A DNA stretch of 5,098 nt from Candidatus Nomurabacteria bacterium (lineage in GTDB: Bacteria > Patescibacteriota > Minisyncoccia > Phycocordibacterales > UBA9973): positions 1-5,098 of the forward strand of contig JAHFNM010000039.1 of the NCBI GenBank assembly GCA_023267415.1, read 5' to 3'. Both the position numbers and the translations under genes were made by a program. Below, piece after piece: positions 1-4,594 of the stretch. Under the pieces are notes generated by a model. That model was not told the DNA's origin. It was given only the letters and a program-made list of their open reading frames with translations, and made no database searches. How positions within the stretch are numbered: position 1 is the first letter of the stretch; each line of letters opens with the position of its first letter.

Positions 1-232
1 GCATAAGATCCCAACTTTCGTCGACATACCGTTTCGGACCATAGATCACGTAAGATTTTACATCAGGTACAATCTTCAAAAGTGCATCCTCCGGAACATT
101 AATGTCTATATCGGCCAATTCTCGTACCGATCCGTACATACGCGCGGCAAAACCGCCGTCGATTTGATATGGAATTGAATGCTTCTGCAGAATCGAGATA
201 ATCCATCGAAATGCGGCTTCTGTGTTTTTCAT
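1..232 (-). CDS. Nucleotidyltransferase-like protein, N-terminal fragment (cut by window edge)
   Basis: The first 77 codons of a minus-strand gene that runs off the left edge. The visible protein starts MKNTEAAFRW, has a short helical lead-in, and then carries D25-G26-G27-F-A-A-R-M-Y33-G34-S35, followed by R37-E-L and D41-I-D43-I. A GG..A..YGS.R...DID pattern is that of small nucleotidyltransferase-fold proteins (the MNT/AbiEii-like superfamily), where the two Asp bind the catalytic metal. A later Y-G-P-K-R-Y stretch (about residues 64-69) fits the same kind of protein. The ATG lies 2 bases after the stop of the upstream gene, so it is probably co-transcribed and translated by re-initiation; no clear Shine-Dalgarno is seen. 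The substrate cannot be told: small-molecule modification, an antitoxin-like role or tRNA modification are all possible. The fold is fairly sure, the function is not. Confidence 0.72.
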   Translation of the reverse strand, partial: MKNTEAAFRWIISILQKHSIPYQIDGGFAARMYGSVRELADIDINVPEDALLKIVPDVKSYVIYGPKRYVDESWDLM

Positions 233-234
233 TA

Positions 235-765
235 TTACTTTACCGGAACAAGTTCAGTGCCGTTCAATTTCAAGTATTTTGAAACACCTACTGATGGCTG
301 CGCGGTCATAGGCTCGCCCGGAGCGCGATCGGCATAATTCACTACCAACTGCGCGCCATGGATCTCTGTCGTCTGCGGAGCAATCCTGTCGCCAAGGAGA
401 ACGGCATTTGTGCCGGTATAGGTATCGTCGCCATTATTCAATGCGACAACTGCATAATAAAAAGTTCCGCTTCCTGCACCGCTTTGCGTTAGAAGAAATG
501 CGATATCTTCCTTGCCGTCACCGTTAAGATCGCCATGCGCTTCGTTGCCAAAGTACTGAGTGACGATCTTTGAGGCAGACCCGGGAGCAGCTTCTTCTTC
601 GGCATATCCCTGTACCAAAGTCACCGAGTGCCCGTCGATACTATATGAGGCATTCTTATATCCGTCCGCAGTTACCACGGGTTGAACGTTCTTTTTTGAA
701 AAATAATGAGCCCCTGCGACAATGATTGCGAGTGCCACGATGGCGATAATGATATTTTTATTCAT
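235..765 (-). CDS. Membrane-anchored exported protein with DxNxDGxxD calcium-type loop
   Basis: A 176-residue protein with an N-terminal hydrophobic segment (about residues 5-19, preceded by one Lys and followed by SKK at 23-25). It is therefore probably a signal anchor with the rest outside the cytoplasm; no lipobox Cys is present. The globular part contains D79-L-N81-G-D83-G-K-E-D87, the calcium-loop pattern seen in dockerin, EF-hand-like and FG-GAP-type repeats, then a Gly/Ser-rich turn and a conserved-looking stretch with LLGDRIAPQTTEI and NYADR. I recognise this as a recurring small exported protein in Patescibacteria-like genomes, but no function is known to me. It begins 9 bases after the stop of the SET gene and ends 2 bases before the nucleotidyltransferase start. 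A TAGAAT box overlapping the upstream stop codon may give it a promoter of its own. Confidence 0.82.
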   Translation of the reverse strand: MNKNIIIAIVALAIIVAGAHYFSKKNVQPVVTADGYKNASYSIDGHSVTLVQGYAEEEAAPGSASKIVTQYFGNEAHGDLNGDGKEDIAFLLTQSGAGSGTFYYAVVALNNGDDTYTGTNAVLLGDRIAPQTTEIHGAQLVVNYADRAPGEPMTAQPSVGVSKYLKLNGTELVPVK

Positions 766-771
766 ACAGTT

Positions 772-777
772 ATTCTA
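772..777 (-). promoter_or_regulatory. Possible -10 box of the calcium-loop protein gene
   Basis: TAGAAT (5/6 to TATAAT) lies 6 bases before the ATG at 765 and overlaps the TAG stop of the SET gene. There is no convincing -35: TTGGTG at an 18-base spacing (796-801) shares only TTG. If used, transcription would start at or next to the ATG, giving a leaderless message. Read-through from upstream is equally possible. Confidence 0.3.
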
Positions 778-1272
778 ACCCAGAATATGCTTCGGCACCA
801 AGCCGAGCGCGAGATAGTTGTCGCGAAGCTTTTTGGGCAAGGACTTGAATTTGCCGACCATCTTACGGCAATTCTTGCTTCCGCATTTGCATTTCATCGT
901 CCAGCTGTCGTCAGCGGCAATGATCGTAGAATAGTCGATGGCAACTTCTTCCCCTTTGGAAATAAGACTTATCGCAACAATGAAAAGTTTTTTGTCCTTT
1001 TTTACCACCTTGGCGTTTGGTTCGCATGAATGATTCAAAAAATCTCCCATCCTTCCCTTTGGACTAACGAACCAATCCTTACTGATGCGGATGGCATTTG
1101 AGCGAGTCTGTTCATCTGTATCGTCGTCCTCGTCACAAGCAATAAGCTCACCAGCGAACTGGAAAATACTCTGTCCCGGCTTGAAATTTTTCTTCACAAA
1201 GACACCTTTGCCATTCTTCGCCTTTTTAACGGCAAGCTCCTTCTTTTCTTTCAGTGTTTGGTACATGCCCAT
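775..1272 (-). CDS. SET-domain protein-lysine N-methyltransferase with post-SET zinc site
   Basis: A 165-residue cytoplasmic protein with the order of motifs expected of a compact SET domain. G21-K-G-V-F-V with a following PGQ (32-34) is the SAM-side N-SET strand; N80-H-S-C-E-P-N86 is the NHSC.PN pseudoknot motif; and G107-E-E-V-A-I-D-Y114 is the GEE...DY motif with the catalytic Tyr. It then has C128-K-C130-x4-C135, the post-SET CxCx4C pattern, which in family members forms a zinc site with the Cys of NHSC (C83 here). The expected reaction is SAM-dependent lysine methylation of a protein; the substrate is unknown. The C-terminal tail is lysine-rich. The ATG at 1272 overlaps the preceding stop as TAATG. 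A second ATG two codons later (1266) is equally plausible and loses nothing of the domain. No Shine-Dalgarno is visible. Confidence 0.9.
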   Translation of the reverse strand: MGMYQTLKEKKELAVKKAKNGKGVFVKKNFKPGQSIFQFAGELIACDEDDDTDEQTRSNAIRISKDWFVSPKGRMGDFLNHSCEPNAKVVKKDKKLFIVAISLISKGEEVAIDYSTIIAADDSWTMKCKCGSKNCRKMVGKFKSLPKKLRDNYLALGLVPKHILG

Positions 1273-1997
1273 TATTCTCTATCTACCAAAAACGTCAGTA
1301 TATACGCGTTCGGATCCGGCTGAACTTTTGCCATTCGTGGAGGATCTATTTTTGTGATCGAAATTTTGTGTCCTTGGAATGTTTGCGGAACTTCGTCGCT
1401 CGGCATGTTAAATGTCTTCACTGTCGGACCCATACGAAATGTTACATTTGCAGTGACGGCGCCAGCTTCGATGCAGAGCACATCTATCGGACAACGATTG
1501 TCCTGCACAATAGAGTTCAGCGTGATCGATACGCCATCCTGCGTCTTGCTCTGACCAATGCCGATCATGACAGATCCCGGCTTGTTTATAACGGGATCAT
1601 TGTCTACTTTTTTTATCGAAACAACATCGATGATACCAACACTCTGATACCGATCACTTTTTTCGAGCGTAAGCGTTCCCGTAACTTCCACAGGCACATT
1701 CATTGGTGCAGCTGAGATTGTTGTATACGTCGGATCAGAATCATGAAGAGCATAGTAGATTCCATTGTTGTCCTTCAACCCAAATGCGCATTCCTGTGTC
1801 TGCGGACCTTCCGTATTGATATGAGGGAGACATACCATGGCGCCAAGAAGCACGACCGGACCTGCTGCTGGAATCTGCCCTGAAGGCGGTGTGGTGTCAG
1901 TCGCCGGTGCAAATACATGGTAACGCACGGCAAAAACGCCTAAAATTATAACCAACAAAATGATAGGTATGGCGATTGAAATGTGTTTTTGTGTCAT
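1272..1997 (-). CDS. Membrane-anchored exported two-domain protein of unknown function
   Basis: A 241-residue protein with a signal anchor (residues 6-24, very hydrophobic, with K4/H5 before and R25 after) and a Pro/Ala/Thr linker up to about 47. The first domain has C56-L-P-H and C70-A-F-G-L-K followed by D-N-N-G-I-Y-Y-A-L, then a beta-rich section. The second domain starts near G155 and holds C169-P-I-D-V-L-C175, A-G and a GHKISITKIDPP stretch. Two Cys pairs (56/70, 169/175) in a predicted exported protein suggest disulfides. I recognise both halves as recurring in Patescibacteria-like exported proteins but know no function. The frame stays open to an ATG at 2048 that overlaps the previous stop, adding 17 residues. 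I prefer 1997 because those residues are encoded by a perfect hairpin plus an extended -10 box, and because the hydrophobic anchor then lies at the N-terminus. Confidence 0.8.
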   Translation of the reverse strand: MTQKHISIAIPIILLVIILGVFAVRYHVFAPATDTTPPSGQIPAAGPVVLLGAMVCLPHINTEGPQTQECAFGLKDNNGIYYALHDSDPTYTTISAAPMNVPVEVTGTLTLEKSDRYQSVGIIDVVSIKKVDNDPVINKPGSVMIGIGQSKTQDGVSITLNSIVQDNRCPIDVLCIEAGAVTANVTFRMGPTVKTFNMPSDEVPQTFQGHKISITKIDPPRMAKVQPDPNAYILTFLVDRE

Positions 1998-2003
1998 ATG
2001 CCC

Positions 2004-2012
2004 ATTATACCA
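2004..2012 (-). promoter_or_regulatory. Extended -10 promoter before the two-domain exported protein gene
   Basis: The minus strand reads TGGTATAAT, a perfect TGn extended -10 box. The -10 ends 6 bases before the ATG at 1997, so the transcript would begin at or next to the start codon. No -35 is found at the right spacing, which an extended -10 can tolerate. It lies directly after the hairpin at 2014-2036, a terminator-then-promoter arrangement. Confidence 0.55.
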
Positions 2013-2013
2013 A

Positions 2014-2036
2014 AATCCTCCCGGCTCGGGAGGATT
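2014..2036 (-). terminator. Hairpin after the MazG-like gene, probable weak terminator
   Basis: A perfect 10-bp inverted repeat, AATCCTCCCG and CGGGAGGATT, with a 3-base loop. On the minus strand the stem ends in ATT and runs into two more T, giving a four-T run before GG. It starts 11 bases after the stop of the MazG-like gene. The short T-run suggests incomplete termination, so some read-through into the following cluster is likely. Confidence 0.55.
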
Positions 2037-2047
2037 CGAAACATTCA

Positions 2048-2731
2048 TTATGACTTATACGCCATGATGTATGAAAAGGTACAGGAGCACGGGAGCTCGT
2101 GACAGATGTGACAGTTTTCCGAATAGCGCTTTGAGAACTCGTCGGCGATATCGATACCGAACGAGTTGCAGACACTGAAGAAGCAGGATACGAGATCCGA
2201 TGATTCGAGAATGATATTGGCAAAGTCAGCATCGCTGTGAGTGCCTTTGAATGCAAGGAATGCTTCGGACAATTCTCCCATCTCTTCCGCGAGGTGAATA
2301 CCGGCATGCTCCGGAGTGCGGCCTTCTGGGGGATATATTTTCCAGAACATTGTCTGGAACTCGCGAATCGTATGCGGACGCTTGCTTTCGTCGACAACAA
2401 TGGCTTTACGGTTCTCAACTTTAACCTTCTTGCAAGAACACGGCACGCTTCCGCAATACGAGCACAGGTACGGGAAACGATTCCAAACGATATCCTCAAC
2501 ATCAATATGGTACTGATTCATGAGCGACATGAACCAGCTCATGGAGATGAAGACGTTCTCGATGGTCTTAGCCTTGTCTTCCTTGCGAATGCCTTTGATC
2601 GCACGCATGAGAAAGCGCTCCACATTGACCAACATGTCATCGGAATTGAAGTGCTGGGCATTCGATTTGCCATACACCGCTTTGATGAAATCCTGATATT
2701 CGCGGATGGTTGAGTTACTGATGAGCTTCAT
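2048..2731 (-). CDS. Tandem MazG-like protein with two cysteine knuckles
   Basis: A 227-residue protein built from two similar halves. Half 2 (about 120-217) starts TIREFQ, has the MazG metal motifs E149-E150-x-x-E153 and E176-x-x-D179, and ends in C207-x2-C210-x4-C215-x-C217. Half 1 (about 7-100) starts TIREYQ, aligns along its length, and ends in C90-x2-C93-x4-C98-x-C100, but Asn, Val and other non-acidic residues replace the metal-binding acids. MazG-fold enzymes hydrolyse nucleoside triphosphates to monophosphate and pyrophosphate, and half 2 could do this; half 1 is probably structural or regulatory. The cysteine sets look like zinc knuckles. The ATG at 2731 is preferred; the frame is open to a TTG at 2746, which would add MPLKT. 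Neither start has a good Shine-Dalgarno. It heads the minus-strand cluster and has its own promoter. The substrate is unknown. Confidence 0.82.
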   Translation of the reverse strand: MKLISNSTIREYQDFIKAVYGKSNAQHFNSDDMLVNVERFLMRAIKGIRKEDKAKTIENVFISMSWFMSLMNQYHIDVEDIVWNRFPYLCSYCGSVPCSCKKVKVENRKAIVVDESKRPHTIREFQTMFWKIYPPEGRTPEHAGIHLAEEMGELSEAFLAFKGTHSDADFANIILESSDLVSCFFSVCNSFGIDIADEFSKRYSENCHICHELPCSCTFSYIMAYKS

Positions 2732-2763
2732 GGTTTTGAGAGGCAAAATGCCCTTGTGTCCAT

Positions 2764-2792
2764 ACTATACATGCAAAGACCCCCGGATTCAA
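2764..2792 (-). promoter_or_regulatory. Promoter of the MazG-like gene, overlapping a terminator
   Basis: The minus strand reads TTGAAT (2792-2787), a 17-base spacer, then TATAGT (2769-2764). This gives 4/6 and 5/6 matches to the sigma-70 type consensus at ideal spacing. The -35 box falls across the loop of the terminator at 2775-2808. Transcription would start near 2757, giving a leader of about 26 bases to the ATG at 2731. Confidence 0.5.
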
Positions 2793-2808
2793 ATATCCGG
2801 GGGTCTTT
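2775..2808. terminator. Strong bidirectional-looking intrinsic terminator
   Basis: A perfect 14-bp inverted repeat, arms AAAGACCCCCGGAT and ATCCGGGGGTCTTT, with a 6-base loop. The GC-rich core is flanked by AAA/TTT so the stem closes in TCTTT on either strand. On the minus strand it lies 13 bases after the stop of the VOC gene, for which it is the natural terminator. The T-run does not continue much beyond the stem on that strand. Confidence 0.85.
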
Positions 2809-2821
2809 CAAAAATGCCGAT

Positions 2822-3256
2822 CTATTGATGATTCTTGTCGAAGCTGATCATCCACTTTATATCATAGGCATCGTCCACCATTCCAAAGTATGCGCCCCAG
2901 AACATGTCTGTCATCGGCATGGCGACTTTTCCGCCTACAAGGAGTGCGTTGAACAATTTGTCCGCTTCTTCTTTGGAGTCCACGCTGAGCGAAAGGCTCA
3001 CGTTGTTGCCCACAGTGAGTGTGTGGCCCATCGATTCGAGCGCATCGGTCGCCATCAATACTTCGTTGCCGATCATGAGAGACACATGCATGATCTTCTT
3101 CAAATCTTCCGGGCTCATCTTCTCCTTTTCCGGCAAGTTCTGCACGTTCTCAAAGCGCTGCATCATGACGAATTCGCCGCCAAAAACTGACTTATAAAAA
3201 TTGAAAGCTTCTTCCGTCTTGCCCATGAAATTGAGATATGGATTGAGTTTGATCAT
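2822..3256 (-). CDS. VOC-family protein, PhnB/YjdN-like
   Basis: A 144-residue cytoplasmic protein of the vicinal-oxygen-chelate (glyoxalase/bleomycin-resistance) fold. The N-terminus, MIKLNPYLNF followed by E15-E16-A-F-N-F-Y21-K-S-V-F-G-G27, is the signature opening of PhnB-like proteins. The C-terminus has D117-M-F-W-G-A-Y-F-G125 and D132-I-K-W-M-I-S-F, also typical. Length is normal for the family. PhnB-like members have no agreed reaction; names such as 3-demethylubiquinone methyltransferase in databases are historical and should not be taken as function. The middle section is Met-rich, in keeping with this subfamily. The start at 3256 gives the family's usual first residues. The gene follows tRNA-Gln on the same strand and ends at a strong terminator, so it is probably a single-gene unit. 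Confidence 0.92.
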   Translation of the reverse strand: MIKLNPYLNFMGKTEEAFNFYKSVFGGEFVMMQRFENVQNLPEKEKMSPEDLKKIMHVSLMIGNEVLMATDALESMGHTLTVGNNVSLSLSVDSKEEADKLFNALLVGGKVAMPMTDMFWGAYFGMVDDAYDIKWMISFDKNHQ

Positions 3257-3260
3257 AAAA

Positions 3261-3289
3261 ATAATAACTTAATAATAAATTCTATTCAA
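3261..3289 (-). promoter_or_regulatory. Promoter of the VOC gene
   Basis: The minus strand reads TTGAAT (3289-3284), 17 bases, then TATTAT (3266-3261), with the ATG only 4 bases further on. The -35 and the spacing are identical to those of the MazG-like gene's promoter. A second TATTAT at 3277-3272 would give a leader of about 9 bases, but has no -35. The region is very A+T-rich, so chance matches are possible. Confidence 0.4.
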
Positions 3290-3291
3290 AG

Positions 3292-3362
3292 CTGGGGGAC
3301 TTGGATTCGAACCAAGATAGCCTCCTTCAAAGGGAGGAGTCCTACCATTAGACGATCCCCCA
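3292..3362 (-). tRNA. tRNA-Gln (anticodon UUG)
   Basis: A complete 71-base cloverleaf. Acceptor arms are TGGGGGA and TCCCCCA with discriminator G73. The D-arm is GTCT/GGAC with an AATGGTA loop carrying G18-G19. The anticodon stem CCTCC/GGAGG closes loop CTTTGAA, with anticodon TTG. The variable loop is 4 bases and the T-arm is CTTGG/CCAAG with loop TTCGAAT. The U1-A72 pair and G73 fit glutamine tRNA. CCA is not encoded (CTT follows G73), so it must be added afterwards. It lies between dnaX and the VOC gene on the same strand. Confidence 0.97.
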
Positions 3363-3373
3363 GCTTTAAATGC

Positions 3374-3379
3374 AATATA
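3374..3379 (-). promoter_or_regulatory. Possible -10 box of tRNA-Gln
   Basis: TATATT on the minus strand lies 11 bases before the first base of the tRNA, placing the transcription start about 5 bases upstream of it. No good -35 is seen 16-18 bases further up (AACGAT at 17). The tRNA could also be reached by read-through from dnaX, because no clear terminator lies between the two. Confidence 0.35.
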
Positions 3380-3452
3380 TTTACAGGCTACAGCTTATCG
3401 TTTTTTAGGCCAAAAAACAACCTTAAGGGAGCGGGTGAACAATTATGCAAAG

Positions 3453-4487
3453 TTATTTATAGTCGCCCAGAATTTTGATGAGGGCGAGCTCGAGCGGCAA
3501 TTCGTCGATGAACGCGTGCTTTTGTAGCGCGAGTGCATCAAGAAGCGTGAGCAAAGTTTGCGAATTAAGGTGCGCCGACTCCATCTTTGAAAGACGGGTG
3601 ATGAATTCCTTTTCTTCTTCGGAAAGTCCATCGATCTCCCCTTTTGAAAGTGCCGGTGCAACTTTCAGCAACAGTATTCGGCGGAACGTATGAAGCACGA
3701 GTTCGAGCAATGTCTTCGGCGCAATGTTCGATGCGCGGGATTTTTCCACGGTCATGAGCGCTTCGGAGAGTGCTCCGCGGGCTATCGATTCAATGATGTC
3801 GTGAACGATCGATACAGGCGGCGCGCCGGTCAGGCGCGCCGCATCTTCAAGCGTCACTTCCCCTTTTGTAGCCGTAATCACTTTCTGCAGCGTGCCGAGC
3901 GCATCACGGAAAGATCCATTGGCAAGCAGGGCGATAAGATTCGAAACGCCGGCGCCAAGCTTGGCCTTCTCGGCTTTTGCAGTCTTTTCGATCACGGTGC
4001 GGAGTACGGCTTCTGATGGCTTGCGAAAGATGAAGGTCTGACAACGCGACACGATCGTGTCGGGCACTTTTTCTAGTTCAGTCGTAGCGAGAATAAAAAT
4101 CACATGGGCAGGCGGCTCTTCAAGCGTCTTCAGTAGCGCATTGAATGCGGCCTTCGAAAGCATGTGCACCTCGTCGATGATGTAGACCTTGTATTTTGAA
4201 TCAAAAGGAAGCGTGCCGACATTCTCGCGGAGTTCGCGAATGTCGTCCACACCATTGTTCGAGGCCGCGTCGATCTCATAGATATCGCTCGGGCTCGATC
4301 CGAGTGCGCTCGCTACGATCCGGGCCGATGTCGTCTTGCCTGTTCCTCGACTGCCGCAAAAAAGATACGCATGCGCGATCTTGTCCGCCTTGAGCGCTCC
4401 CTCAAGCGCTGCCACGATATGTTCCTGACCCACCAAGTCGACAAAGGCTTCAGGGCGGTATTTGCGGTAGAGAGATGTGTGTTCCAT
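3453..4487 (-). CDS. dnaX: DNA polymerase III subunit gamma/tau, short form without zinc module
   Basis: The AAA+ ATPase of the clamp loader, which opens the sliding clamp and loads it on primed DNA. The 344-residue protein has the standard opening YRKYRP (7-12), Walker A G45-S-R-G-T-G-K51-T52, and DAASN (73-77) with DDIRELR after it. Walker B is VYIIDE (101-106), sensor 1 LATTE (133-137), the SRC motif with the arginine finger 147-149, and the sensor-2 motif GSFRDAL (191-197). A helical collar domain fills the rest. Two departures: the Cys-rich zinc insert normally between Walker A and DAASN is absent, with only about 20 residues joining T53 to D73, and there is no tau-like C-terminal extension for helicase and polymerase contacts. 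The ATG at 4487 gives the usual N-terminus. It is divergent from the receiver gene. Confidence 0.97.
   Translation of the reverse strand: MEHTSLYRKYRPEAFVDLVGQEHIVAALEGALKADKIAHAYLFCGSRGTGKTTSARIVASALGSSPSDIYEIDAASNNGVDDIRELRENVGTLPFDSKYKVYIIDEVHMLSKAAFNALLKTLEEPPAHVIFILATTELEKVPDTIVSRCQTFIFRKPSEAVLRTVIEKTAKAEKAKLGAGVSNLIALLANGSFRDALGTLQKVITATKGEVTLEDAARLTGAPPVSIVHDIIESIARGALSEALMTVEKSRASNIAPKTLLELVLHTFRRILLLKVAPALSKGEIDGLSEEEKEFITRLSKMESAHLNSQTLLTLLDALALQKHAFIDELPLELALIKILGDYK
3818..3842 (-). repeat. All-GC inverted repeat inside dnaX
   Basis: Perfect 10-bp arms GCGGCGCGCC and GGCGCGCCGC with a 5-base loop, coding for part of the AARLTGAPP stretch. The mRNA could form a very stable hairpin here. 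No slippery heptamer is visible just upstream, so this does not look like the frameshift signal known from enterobacterial dnaX. It may simply reflect codon choice for Ala, Arg, Gly and Pro. Confidence 0.6.
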
Positions 4488-4496
4488 ACAGAGCCG

Positions 4497-4502
4497 ATTA
4501 TA
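4497..4502 (-). promoter_or_regulatory. -10 box of dnaX
   Basis: A perfect TATAAT on the minus strand, 9 bases before the dnaX ATG, so the message would have a leader of only two or three bases. The best -35 is weak: TTGTTG at 4524-4519 with a 16-base spacer. No Shine-Dalgarno lies between the box and the ATG. Confidence 0.5.
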
Positions 4503-4531
4503 CCTGCGAACGCGTTTTCAACAAAATATGC

Positions 4532-4552
4532 TTAATTGACTTAGTCATTTAA
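4532..4552. promoter_or_regulatory. Near-perfect dyad, candidate operator of the divergent promoter region
   Basis: Arms TTAATTGACT and AGTCATTTAA are separated by one base, with 9 of 10 positions pairing. The left arm includes the putative -35 TTGACT of the receiver gene. A 21-bp dyad of this size suits a dimeric helix-turn-helix regulator, and its position over the -35 would suit repression. No regulator gene is seen nearby; the receiver itself has no DNA-binding domain. Confidence 0.45.
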
Positions 4553-4564
4553 GTATGATTAAAT
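4536..4564 (+). promoter_or_regulatory. Putative promoter of the receiver gene
   Basis: TTGACT (4536-4541, 5/6 match to TTGACA), a 17-base spacer, then TTAAAT (4559-4564, 4/6). The start site would fall near 4571, leaving a leader of about 24 bases to the ATG at 4595. TATGAT at 4554-4559 is a better -10 but lies only 12 bases from this -35. Confidence 0.4.
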
Positions 4565-4594
4565 AATGAAAATCTCACATAAAACAACTTGGTT

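Noticed and set aside
706..1029. Plus-strand open frame of 107 codons opposite the SET and calcium-loop genes
   Set aside because: It lies antisense to two well-supported genes, its residues match no family I recognise, and no promoter or start signal precedes it.
1254..1715. Plus-strand open frame of 153 codons opposite the exported protein gene
   Set aside because: It is rich in Arg, His, Cys and Tyr as expected of an antisense shadow, has no domain, and crosses a real gene boundary.
2237..2713. Plus-strand open frame opposite the MazG-like gene
   Set aside because: The minus-strand protein has clear motifs and repeats; this frame has none.
2732..2746. TTG start of the MazG-like protein, five codons upstream
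   Set aside because: It gives only MPLKT extra. AAGGG lies close upstream but poorly spaced, and an ATG is available where the domain begins.
3400..3418. GTTTTTT/AAAAAAC inverted repeat after dnaX as a terminator
   Set aside because: The stem is almost only A-T and no T-run follows it on the minus strand, so it would be too weak; dnaX may read through to the tRNA.
4359..4364. Run of six T in the dnaX Walker A region as a slippage site
   Set aside because: A slip there would destroy the ATPase domain, and no stimulatory structure is visible next to it.
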